This document shows positions 1 to 6,287 of a stretch of 13,989 bases of DNA, piece after piece. Position 1 is the stretch's first letter; every line of letters starts with the position of its first letter. The position numbers and the translations under genes were made by a program. The notes beneath the pieces were generated by a model. That model ran no database searches and was not told where the DNA came from. It saw only the letters and a list, made by a program, of their open reading frames with translations. This DNA is from an uncultured Acidimicrobiaceae bacterium (lineage in GTDB: Bacteria > Actinomycetota > Acidimicrobiia > Spongiisociales > UBA5794): NCBI GenBank assembly GCA_947258635.1, contig CAMYJM010000168.1, positions 1 through 13,989 on the forward strand, given 5' to 3'.

Positions 1-249
1 ATCTCCCAGGTAGGCGACTACATCGACGCCATGGTCACGAAGCGCCCCTTCGGTTTCGGCCAGCGGGCCCTGATCGAGGTCGGCGGCCACGATGCGCATG
101 CCTTCGGCTGCCAGCCTGATCGCGATCCCCCGCCCGATGCCTTGGGCGGCCCCGGTGATCACGGCGACCCGTCCGTCGAGCTCCGCGTAGCGCGGAACTA
201 CCGCGATCAGTGACGCGGCGATGTCTACGGGCACGGTCTTCGTCCTCAT
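1..249 (-). CDS. SDR-family NAD(P)-dependent oxidoreductase, N-terminal part (cut by window edge)
   Basis: Translating the minus strand from the ATG at 249 gives 83 residues that run off the window. They contain the Rossmann start of a short-chain dehydrogenase: a strand reading GRVAVITGAAQGIGRG (residues 26-41) holds the TGxxxGIG cofactor loop, and the second strand ends in VAADLD (about 54-59), where an acidic residue usually favours NAD(H). About 25 residues precede the fold. The catalytic Tyr-x-x-x-Lys lies outside the window. The start codon overlaps the dehydratase stop in an ATGA, so the two are probably translationally coupled and act in one pathway. A GGGAG lies about 12 nt upstream. 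By context it would oxidise a sugar to a lactone, or interconvert a keto acid and an aldonate; the fragment cannot decide which. The family call is firm, the substrate unknown. Confidence 0.85.
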   Translation of the reverse strand, partial: MRTKTVPVDIAASLIAVVPRYAELDGRVAVITGAAQGIGRGIAIRLAAEGMRIVAADLDQGPLAETEGALRDHGVDVVAYLGD

Positions 250-1451
250 GGTCGCGCTGAGCTCCCATCCGGCAGCCGGGTCTGGGTCCATTGCTCGACG
301 ATCTCCTCGCACGGGAACTTCGCCGCCAGCTCCTGGTCGATGTCGATGCCGAGTCCGGGCTGCTCGTTCGGGTAGAGGTAGCCGTCGACTACCCGGGGCA
401 GCCCAGGGAACACCTCGTAGTCCAGCTCAGAGGGCAGATACCACTCGTGAATGCCGAAGTTTGGGGCCCACAAGTCCAGATGGAGATTGGCGGCGTGGCC
501 GACGGGAGAGGTATCGCTGGGCCCGTGCCAGGCGGTGCGGACCCCGAAGGCGTCGGCCAGGCCTGTGGCTTTGATCGCCGGAGTGATCCCGCCCATCTGG
601 CTGATGTGCATACGCACGAAGTCGATGAGGCGCTCCGTGATCAGCGGCCGCCACTCGCGGGGGTTGTTGAAGAGCTCCCCCATCGCCAACGGCGTTGCGC
701 TCTGGCCGCGGATCGTCTTGAACCAGTCGATGTCCTCCGGCGCCAGGAGATCCTCGAGGAAGAACAAGCGGTAGGGCTCGACGTCCTTGGCAAACTGCAC
801 GGCATCGATCGGGTGCAACCGTTCATGGACGTCGTGCAGCAGTTCGACCTGTTCGCCCAGCCGCTCGCGGACGTGGGAGATCATCCCGAGCATCGCCCGA
901 CCGTAGCTGCGAGGATCGAAGTAGTTGCCTTCAGGCGCACCTTCCGGCCGATGCATCGCGGTTGACCGGCCGCCGTATCCGCCCATCTGGATGCGCACGT
1001 GCCGGAATCCCTCTTCCAAGAACCGCTGCGCTTTGTCGGCCACCTCATCGGGAGTGGCACCGTCCGCATGTACGTACACCGCGGCTGCCTCGCGACTCTT
1101 GCCGCCCAGCAACTGATATAGGGGCATCCCGGCGCGCTTTCCCTTGATGTCCCACAGCGCCTGGTCGACACCTGAAATCGCGTTGTTGAGTACGGGGCCG
1201 TTGCGCCAGTAGCCGTGGACCATCGACATCTGCCACAGCTCCTCGACGCGATCGACGTCGCGACCGATCAGGAACGCCTTGAGATGCCGCTCGATGGCCG
1301 CCTCGACTGCGAAGACCCGCTGGGTGAAGGTGGCACACCCGAGTCCATAGAGGCCGGGCTCCGAGGTGAGCACCTTGACGACTACCAGCCGCGATTGGCC
1401 CGGTTGCGTCAAGATGACCTCGACGTCCTCGATGGTGACAGTCGAGGACAT
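246..1451 (-). CDS. Enolase-superfamily acid-sugar dehydratase, RspA/D-mannonate dehydratase subgroup
   Basis: A full-length 401-residue member of the mandelate racemase/enolase superfamily. It shows the capping domain (about 1-115, with LWDIKGKRAGMPLYQLLGG) and the barrel. Visible residues are the metal ligands Asp207 (HDVH), Glu233 (FLED) and Glu259 (MGEL), plus His209 and His309 (WHG), all matching the ManD pattern with a constant offset of about 3. The C-terminal NFGIHEW and GIDIDQELAAKFP stretches are typical of the ManD/RspA subgroup. Such enzymes dehydrate aldonates to 2-keto-3-deoxy acids. Two points differ from well-studied efficient D-mannonate dehydratases: the candidate catalytic Tyr159 lies only six residues after Arg153, and Pro311 follows the His-Gly where efficient enzymes, as I recall, have Ala. 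The substrate may be another aldonate. The gene follows the permeases by 50 bp, with GGGGAG about 8 nt before the ATG, and overlaps the SDR gene. Confidence 0.88.
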   Translation of the reverse strand: MSSTVTIEDVEVILTQPGQSRLVVVKVLTSEPGLYGLGCATFTQRVFAVEAAIERHLKAFLIGRDVDRVEELWQMSMVHGYWRNGPVLNNAISGVDQALWDIKGKRAGMPLYQLLGGKSREAAAVYVHADGATPDEVADKAQRFLEEGFRHVRIQMGGYGGRSTAMHRPEGAPEGNYFDPRSYGRAMLGMISHVRERLGEQVELLHDVHERLHPIDAVQFAKDVEPYRLFFLEDLLAPEDIDWFKTIRGQSATPLAMGELFNNPREWRPLITERLIDFVRMHISQMGGITPAIKATGLADAFGVRTAWHGPSDTSPVGHAANLHLDLWAPNFGIHEWYLPSELDYEVFPGLPRVVDGYLYPNEQPGLGIDIDQELAAKFPCEEIVEQWTQTRLPDGSSARP

Positions 1452-1472
1452 GGACTAGCTCCCCGTCCCCTT

Positions 1473-1484
1473 CGATGGCCATCG
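1473..1484. repeat. 12-bp perfect palindrome in the permease-dehydratase gap
   Basis: CGATGGCCATCG lies in the 50-bp gap between the inner permease gene and the dehydratase gene. It is flanked by two copies of CGTCCCCTT (1464-1472 and 1483-1491). It does not resemble the GAGCGCTC operators elsewhere in the locus and has no T-tract, so it is not an obvious terminator. It could be a small RNA hairpin or chance. Confidence 0.3.
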
Positions 1485-1501
1485 TCCCCTTGGTTGCACG
1501 G

Positions 1502-2365
1502 CTATCCCTTGACCGAGCCGGCGGTGAGGCCGGAGATGATGTAGCGCTGCATGAACATGAACAACGCCGCCATGGGAATTATCAGCATCAGCACTGCCGC
1601 GGCCAGCCCGGGCCAGTCACTCCCGTAGACGCCTTCGAAGACGATCAAGCCCCGGGTGATCGGGTATTTGTCCGCACTGGTGAGGTAGATCGTCGGCATG
1701 ACGATCTCGTTCCAGATTCCAATGGCGTGCAGAACGGTGACCGTGGCGATCGCGGGTCGGATGAGCGGGAGAATGATCTTCCACACGAATCGGAAGTAAC
1801 CGGCGCCGTCGACTGCGGCCGCTTCATCCAACGAGCGCGGGATCGACTTCATGTAGTTCACCAGGATGATCATTCCGATCGGGTTCACCAGGAACAACAA
1901 GATGTAGCCCGGCCTGGTGTTGAACAGGCCCAGGTTCAGGATCAATTGGAACTGGGGAATCAGAGCCGGCGGCAGGAACAGGGCGATCACATAGAGGGTC
2001 AGCAGTACGTTGCTGCCCTTGAAGTAGCCCCGGGCTATGGGAAATGCCACGAAGATGGAGGAGAGGACAAATATCCCCGTCGCCACCGCCGTATAGAACG
2101 CCGTGTTGAGCAGATACCGGGGGAAGTTGGCCAGGTTCCAGGCGTTGGCGAAGTTGTCGAAGTTCAAGCTCGACGCCAGCCCGATCGGGTCTTTGAAGAA
2201 CTCGGGGAGAGTCTTCAAGGACGTGTTGATGACCAACAAGGACGGCACGATGTACACAACGGCGAATACGGCAAGCAGCACGTATGACGCGATTGCAGCG
2301 CGACGCCGCGTCGTCGTCTGAGTTCCGCCGGAGAGCAGATCCTTGGTTTGGGTTTCTGTTGTCAT
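1502..2365 (-). CDS. Carbohydrate ABC transporter permease, MalG-like (CUT1)
   Basis: A 287-residue inner-membrane permease. After a charged cytoplasmic start (about 1-23) come about six hydrophobic segments, the first at about 25-47. The EAA loop that contacts the ATPase is clear at residues 181-200 (EAAAVDGAGYFRFVWKIILP), followed by a proline-containing membrane segment as in MalG-type subunits. The ATG overlaps the stop of the upstream permease in an ATGA, indicating coupled translation and a heterodimeric channel. It would move a sugar or sugar acid delivered by the lipoprotein encoded upstream. No ATP-binding subunit gene is in the window, so the ATPase is probably shared and encoded elsewhere, as known for MsmK/MsiK-type systems. 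Substrate identity is not readable from the permease. Confidence 0.93.
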   Translation of the reverse strand: MTTETQTKDLLSGGTQTTTRRRAAIASYVLLAVFAVVYIVPSLLVINTSLKTLPEFFKDPIGLASSLNFDNFANAWNLANFPRYLLNTAFYTAVATGIFVLSSIFVAFPIARGYFKGSNVLLTLYVIALFLPPALIPQFQLILNLGLFNTRPGYILLFLVNPIGMIILVNYMKSIPRSLDEAAAVDGAGYFRFVWKIILPLIRPAIATVTVLHAIGIWNEIVMPTIYLTSADKYPITRGLIVFEGVYGSDWPGLAAAVLMLIIPMAALFMFMQRYIISGLTAGSVKG

Positions 2366-3297
2366 GCCATGTACTTCTTTTCTCTACGGGCGACTATGTA
2401 GTTCGCCACCATTCCGAGGATCAAGACCAGGATGAAGAGAACGATCGAAGCCGCCGCCGCGAAGCCCTGGCGGAAGCTGCTGGCGCCCCCGGCTTGTCCA
2501 AATCCTTCAGCAAATATCAGATATCCGAGCACCTGGGTGCCGGGCTTGTAGCCGGTGAGGACGAGGAATAGCTGCCATGCCTGCAGTGAGCCGATGACGT
2601 TGAGAAGGAAGTTGGTGTTGATCGCCGGCGTCAGCAGCGGCCAGGTGACGTTGCGGAATAGTTGCCAGCCGCGAGCGCCGTCGATACGGGCTGCCTCGTA
2701 CAGATCGGAAGGGATGGTCTGCATGCCGGCGAGGAAGATCACCATCGTGATGCCGACGTTCGCCCAAACCTGGACGATGATGACCCAAATGAACGCTTGC
2801 GTGGGCGGGCCGCCGAGAAACTCCGATTGCGCTCCGAATAGGCTGAAAACCTCCGAGACCGGACCGCCCCGGGGAAGCAGCATTAGCTTCCACATCAGTC
2901 CCTGGATCACAACTCCAAGGAAGACGGGCATGAAGAACAGTGTGCGGAAGAAGAAACGGCCCCGCAGCTTCTGATTCAGCACCACGGCCAGCAGCAGCCC
3001 CAGCGAGAACTGGATGGTCGTGACGAAGAAGGCGAAAACCAGCGTCCGCTGGAGAGCGGCCAGGTTGTCGCGGGACGCGGCGCCCCGGAGCAGAAACTCT
3101 CTGAAGTTTTCGAAGCCGACCCAGTTGATCGGGAGCCCCTTGATGCCGGTCGCGTCCGTGAAGGCATAGAAGGCCGTGGCCAATGACGGCCCGAACGCGA
3201 TCAATAGGTAGAAGAACACCCCCGGGACGAGCAAGAGTAAGGGCAGCGCGGCGCGCCGACCTGTGCCGAACAGGTAGCCCTTCTTCATTACTTGCAT
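2362..3297 (-). CDS. Carbohydrate ABC transporter permease, MalF-like (CUT1)
   Basis: A 311-residue membrane protein, the partner of the MalG-like subunit. It has a hydrophobic first segment at about 17-45, a periplasmic stretch with NWVGFENFREFL typical of CUT1 permeases, and the EAA loop at residues 201-220 (EAARIDGARGWQLFRNVTWP). The length suits the short MalF type without the large periplasmic P2 domain of E. coli MalF. The start is either the ATG at 3297 or the one at 3288 (MKKGYLF); neither has a strong ribosome site. It lies 101 bp after the binding-protein gene, across a strong hairpin that may reduce its expression relative to that gene. It ends in a 4-bp overlap with the next permease. 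Confidence 0.93.
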   Translation of the reverse strand: MQVMKKGYLFGTGRRAALPLLLLVPGVFFYLLIAFGPSLATAFYAFTDATGIKGLPINWVGFENFREFLLRGAASRDNLAALQRTLVFAFFVTTIQFSLGLLLAVVLNQKLRGRFFFRTLFFMPVFLGVVIQGLMWKLMLLPRGGPVSEVFSLFGAQSEFLGGPPTQAFIWVIIVQVWANVGITMVIFLAGMQTIPSDLYEAARIDGARGWQLFRNVTWPLLTPAINTNFLLNVIGSLQAWQLFLVLTGYKPGTQVLGYLIFAEGFGQAGGASSFRQGFAAAASIVLFILVLILGMVANYIVARREKKYMA

Positions 3298-3339
3298 GAC
3301 AACACTCGCATGACGACTCTCCGTCTCTCAGAGGTGGTT

Positions 3340-3376
3340 GGTTGCGGGCCTCCCGACCTGCGGGAGGCCCGCAACC
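3340..3376 (-). terminator. Strong intergenic hairpin after the binding-protein gene
   Basis: A perfect 16-bp stem (3340-3355 with 3361-3376) closes a 5-nt loop in the 101-bp gap between the sugar-binding lipoprotein gene and the first permease. The stem could lengthen toward AGGTGG/CCACCT with a small bulge. No T-tract follows on the minus strand, so it is better explained as an mRNA-stabilising or partial-termination hairpin. Such elements commonly let the binding protein be made in excess of the permeases, as between malE and malF. The structure is seen directly; the role is inferred. Confidence 0.75.
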
Positions 3377-3398
3377 ACCTTCAGCTGCTAGGCACTCG

Positions 3399-4811
3399 CT
3401 ACGAGCCGAGCCCGGCTTCCAGGTCGGCCTGCGCCTGGTTGGCGAGCGCAACCGGATCTTCCCAAGTGTTGAACGGCGCGAAGAACTGCGCACCCTGGGA
3501 ACCGTTGGACCACTGGCCGGCACCCTTAGGCGCTACCCAGTACTGCTCGAAGCCGACACGGTAGTTCTCCAACAGGGGCGCCACCGCTTGACCCAGCTTG
3601 GTGTCGAGCGTCGCCGTCGGCTGGGTGGGGAGGTAGCCCACCGCATTGGCGAACGTGTTGTACTCGGCTGGATCGGACAACGCCGCCAGGTAGGCCAGCG
3701 CCGCATCCTTGTTGGCCGTCTCGTTGGCGACCATCCAGCTCATGTCGTACTTGCCGAACAGGTACTGGTTGTCCGCGGCATCGTCACTGCCCGGGAAAGG
3801 CACGTAGGTCCAATCGAACGCCGGTGCGGCGTCCTCGACGGCAGGACCTTGCCACACGCCGGTGGGCATGAAGGCCACATCGCCGGCGGCATAGCGGGCC
3901 GGACCGGCGTCGTGGGCGAGCCCGGTCACTCCCGGCTCGAGCATGTCGGTGACGTAGGTCTGATAGCGCCGCCACAGCTCGAGGGTGTTTTCATCGTTCC
4001 ACTTGATTGTGCCGTTCCAGAGCCCCTCGACCAAACCCGCCTGATCCGGGTAGAACGCCCCGAGCAGGCCGTATGAGCCGACGAACACCGGCCAGCCATC
4101 GGCCCCGCCGACGGTCATGCAGCTGTAGTTGGCTGCTTTGATGGCTTCACAAGCCGACACCAACTCGCCCCACGTCGTCGGCAACGGGACTCCGACCTCG
4201 GCGAGCAGATCGTTGTTGACGAACATGCCGCTGTACGAGACCCGGCCCATGGGCAGGGCGTACACCCGGTCGTTGTAGGTCGAGGCGTCGGCGACGGCCA
4301 CCGAGTCGTAGTTAGCGACGAACGGCTCATCGGTGAGATCCATGACGAGCCCGGCCTCGATCAGCTGCTGCCACACGGGCGTGTCCGCGTCCGACATGTA
4401 GGGCTGGATCGGATTGGAGAACGCCGCACACGGGTCGGGGCAGAAGTCGATCACATCGATCTCGCCGGCGGTCAGACGGGTCTGAATGGCTGTCGCCAGG
4501 TCACCGGCCGCCAAGACCTCCATCTCGACGTTGAGGTCGGGATTCGCCTCCATGAACCGCTTGTTGAAGTCCTCCATGTACTCCACCAACGGCGGGTTCT
4601 GGTGCAGGAGGACGCGCAGCGTGCCTGTCAAGCCCGCCATCGGCTCCGTCGTATCGGGCGCCGCCGTGGTGTCCGCGCCTCCGTCGCCGGCCGTGGTAGT
4701 CGGCGCCGCCGTTGTGGCCGGTGCCGCCGTTGTGTCGTCAGTGCTGTCGCCGCACGCTGCGGCCACGAGCGCCAGTACTGCTATCAGTACGATCCATCTA
4801 ATCCGATTCAT
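3399..4811 (-). CDS. Sugar ABC transporter substrate-binding lipoprotein
   Basis: A 470-residue extracellular solute-binding protein (SBP_bac_1 type). The open frame extends 28 codons further, but the ATG at 4811 is chosen because it begins a classical lipoprotein signal, MNRIRWIVLIAVLALVAAAC, with the lipobox cysteine at residue 20, and because AGGAAGG lies just upstream. After the cysteine comes an Asp/Thr/Ala/Pro-rich linker of about 35 residues that would tether the lobe domain to the membrane. Recognisable CUT1-type features are a first strand TGTLRVLLHQ, the YALPMGRVSYSGMFVNNDLL segment, LPTTWGELVSACEAIK, and GDVAFMPTGVW. The gene leads the transporter operon, with a LacI-type operator about 63 bp upstream. 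The ligand is unknown; the neighbouring enzymes suggest a sugar, glycoside or sugar acid. Confidence 0.92.
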   Translation of the reverse strand: MNRIRWIVLIAVLALVAAACGDSTDDTTAAPATTAAPTTTAGDGGADTTAAPDTTEPMAGLTGTLRVLLHQNPPLVEYMEDFNKRFMEANPDLNVEMEVLAAGDLATAIQTRLTAGEIDVIDFCPDPCAAFSNPIQPYMSDADTPVWQQLIEAGLVMDLTDEPFVANYDSVAVADASTYNDRVYALPMGRVSYSGMFVNNDLLAEVGVPLPTTWGELVSACEAIKAANYSCMTVGGADGWPVFVGSYGLLGAFYPDQAGLVEGLWNGTIKWNDENTLELWRRYQTYVTDMLEPGVTGLAHDAGPARYAAGDVAFMPTGVWQGPAVEDAAPAFDWTYVPFPGSDDAADNQYLFGKYDMSWMVANETANKDAALAYLAALSDPAEYNTFANAVGYLPTQPTATLDTKLGQAVAPLLENYRVGFEQYWVAPKGAGQWSNGSQGAQFFAPFNTWEDPVALANQAQADLEAGLGS

Positions 4812-4873
4812 ATGGCCTTCCTGCCTTTCATCGTCTTGCTTTCTTGTCCGTTTGTGGCAGCACCCGCCAGCTT

Positions 4874-4887
4874 GCGAGCGCTCCCGG
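4874..4887. promoter_or_regulatory. LacI-family operator before the transporter operon
   Basis: GCGAGCGCTCCCGG contains the perfect 8-bp palindrome GAGCGCTC and shares a 10-base core with the two operators upstream of the LacI gene. It lies about 63 bp before the lipoprotein start codon. One half-site is weaker (GCGAGC instead of GGGAGC). No convincing -35/-10 pair is visible next to it, so the exact promoter, or read-through from the regulator gene, is open. Confidence 0.7.
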
Positions 4888-4921
4888 GCGGGCACCGGTC
4901 TCCCGATGCTTCACCGCTACT

Positions 4922-4946
4922 GCCCCGGGCCGGGAAGGCCCCGGGC
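4922..4946 (-). terminator. GC-rich imperfect hairpin after the LacI gene
   Basis: The bases GCCCCGGGCC and GGCCCCGGGC can pair across a short GGGAA loop with about one mismatch, starting 18 nt after the regulator's stop codon. There is no T-run, so termination would be weak or Rho-assisted. It sits between the regulator gene and the operator of the transporter operon, a sensible place for a boundary. Such pairings also arise by chance in GC-rich DNA. Confidence 0.4.
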
Positions 4947-4963
4947 TGGTTCTCAATTCGTGG

Positions 4964-5992
4964 TCAAACCTCCGCACCTCTCAGGGTCGCCCCGCTGGAA
5001 TCTCTAACCACCAACTGGGTGGGCAGAATGTCCACAACCGGTTCGATCACTTCTCCACTCAAGAGCTTCAGAAGCACCTCAACCGCCCGCGCCCCCGATT
5101 CCGCAATGGGCTGCTTCACAGTACTTAGCGCCGGAATCGAGGTTTCAGAAGACGGAAGCCCGTCAAAGCTCACCAGGGCCACATCCTGTGGCACTTTGGC
5201 ACCGAGTTCTCGCAACGCCCGCAGCGCCCCGACGGCCATCGTGTCTGAGGCCACGAATACGGCTTCCGGGCCGTTCGCGAAGATCTTGTGCATCGCCTCG
5301 TAGCCACTCTGCTCCGAGAAGCTGCCGTCGGCGCGCAGTCCGGGATCGAACGCGATGCCACATGCCGCCAAGCCCTCGGTGAAACCTTCGAGGCGGTCGA
5401 CACCTGCAGATGTTGACATCGGCGCGCCGAGGAATCCGATGCGCCGATACCCGAGGTTGCACAGATGGAGCGCCGCCTGGCGGGCCCCGCCGACATTGTC
5501 GGCGTCCACGTAGCTCACAGGTGCAGACACGTCGGGCCGTCCGATCACCACGAAGGGCATCGAACCCTCAACGAGCCGTGCCAGGAGCGGATCGCCCATC
5601 CTCGTGGCGGTGAGAATCACCCCGTCCACGAGGCCGGAGGCCACCACACGGGGATATAGTCGCTCCTCTTCCGCCTCGGTTTGGAACAAGAAAAGCGACA
5701 GAGTGGCCCCCGCCTCGTTGGTTGCGCTGCTGATACCCCGGATCAATCGCCCGTAGTAAGGGTCGGCGAAGAGGCTGTGGACCCGGCTGGGGATGACGAG
5801 ACCAAGAACACCCGATCGATTCGAGGCGAGCGATCGTGCCGCCACATTGGGTATGAAGCCCGTACGTTCGATCACTTCTTGAACACGTTGCCGGACTACC
5901 GGACTGACGCTGTTCTGGTCGTTGACAACTCGAGAGACGGTCGAGCGGGATACCCCAGCGAGTCGACCGATGTCCTCGAGCGTGAGCCTCAT
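4964..5992 (-). CDS. LacI-family transcriptional regulator
   Basis: A 342-residue repressor-type protein. The open frame runs much further upstream (to 6478), but family length and the helix-turn-helix place the start at the ATG at 5992, with GGAG about 11 nt before it. The N-terminus reads MRLTLEDIGRLAGVSRSTVS, the LacI DNA-binding domain, followed by a hinge with NVAARSLASNRSGVLGLVI (about 49-67) and a periplasmic-binding-protein-like effector domain ending in DILPTQLVVRDSS. It should bind a sugar or catabolic intermediate and control this locus. Two perfect operators follow its own promoter and a third sits before the transporter gene, implying autoregulation and local control. The operators match the CebR box of Streptomyces, but the effector need not be cellobiose given the ketodeoxy-acid enzymes around it. 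Confidence 0.93.
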   Translation of the reverse strand: MRLTLEDIGRLAGVSRSTVSRVVNDQNSVSPVVRQRVQEVIERTGFIPNVAARSLASNRSGVLGLVIPSRVHSLFADPYYGRLIRGISSATNEAGATLSLFLFQTEAEEERLYPRVVASGLVDGVILTATRMGDPLLARLVEGSMPFVVIGRPDVSAPVSYVDADNVGGARQAALHLCNLGYRRIGFLGAPMSTSAGVDRLEGFTEGLAACGIAFDPGLRADGSFSEQSGYEAMHKIFANGPEAVFVASDTMAVGALRALRELGAKVPQDVALVSFDGLPSSETSIPALSTVKQPIAESGARAVEVLLKLLSGEVIEPVVDILPTQLVVRDSSGATLRGAEV

Positions 5993-6070
5993 GCTGCGTC
6001 CCGCTCCAAGAACCATGCCGGTGAAGAGGATGCCGGCAGCGGCCTTCCGACGTTGCACGAAGTGCGGTGC

Positions 6071-6111
6071 GCCACGTTGCCCTTCCCTCTTGCCACGTTG
6101 CCCTTCCTCTT
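6071..6111. repeat. Tandem direct repeat in the LacI leader
   Basis: Two adjacent near-identical units (6071-6091, 21 nt; 6092-6111, 20 nt), each starting GCCACGTTGCCCTTCC, differ by one C. On the minus strand they lie in the untranslated leader between the operators and the regulator's start codon, and each carries a purine-rich AAGAGG(G)AAGGG stretch. Function is unknown; it may be a recent slippage duplication or a leader element. Confidence 0.75.
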
Positions 6112-6136
6112 GGGAGCGCTCCCGGGAGCGCTCCCG
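6111..6136. promoter_or_regulatory. Tandem LacI-family (CebR-box-like) operators
   Basis: Two perfect 12-bp palindromes GGGAGCGCTCCC abut each other (6112-6123 and 6124-6135). With flanks they read TGGGAGCGCTCCCG and CGGGAGCGCTCCCG; the published CebR box is TGGGAGCGCTCCCA, so the first matches 13 of 14. The central CG is typical of LacI-family sites. They begin about where transcription from the promoter at 6144-6172 should start, so bound repressor would block initiation or early elongation. The 12-bp centre spacing places two dimers side by side. Confidence 0.85.
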
Positions 6137-6143
6137 GGGCGGG

Positions 6144-6172
6144 ACAGTAACAGCCGACGGAACCGGCGTCAA
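6144..6172 (-). promoter_or_regulatory. Sigma-70-type promoter of the LacI gene
   Basis: On the minus strand, TTGACG (6172-6167) is separated by exactly 17 nt from TACTGT (6149-6144). These fit the -35 and -10 of a housekeeping actinobacterial promoter. The predicted start, near 6137, falls at the edge of the tandem operators. The regulator's start codon is about 145 nt further on, leaving a leader that contains the operators and the tandem repeat. Confidence 0.7.
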
Positions 6173-6178
6173 GCGGGG

Positions 6179-6228
6179 GTGCCCGGGGGGGTCGGCCGGC
6201 GCCGTGCCCGGGGGGGTCGGCCGGCGCC
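6179..6228. repeat. Perfect 25-bp tandem repeat, two copies, GC only apart from T
   Basis: Units 6179-6203 and 6204-6228 are identical, each starting GTGCCCGGGGGGGTCGG and ending in CCGGCGCC. Together with the following GGCACC (6229-6234) they can fold into several GC-rich stems. The repeat lies 60 bp after the lactonase stop and just upstream of the LacI promoter, so it could act as a terminator for the lactonase transcript or be a slippage product. No coding frame is supported here. Confidence 0.75.
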
Positions 6229-6287
6229 GGCACCGAATCGACTGGGCGACCCGGCAGTTGATCCCTCTTCCGATACCCGGATTGTCG

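Noticed and set aside
1475..2287. 270-codon plus-strand open frame opposite the MalG-like permease
   Set aside because: It is antisense to a clear six-helix permease with an EAA loop; its translation is charged, low-complexity and unlike any family.
4812..4895. Longer start for the binding protein (28 more residues)
   Set aside because: The extension would bury the lipoprotein signal peptide, and the ribosome site lies immediately before the ATG at 4811.
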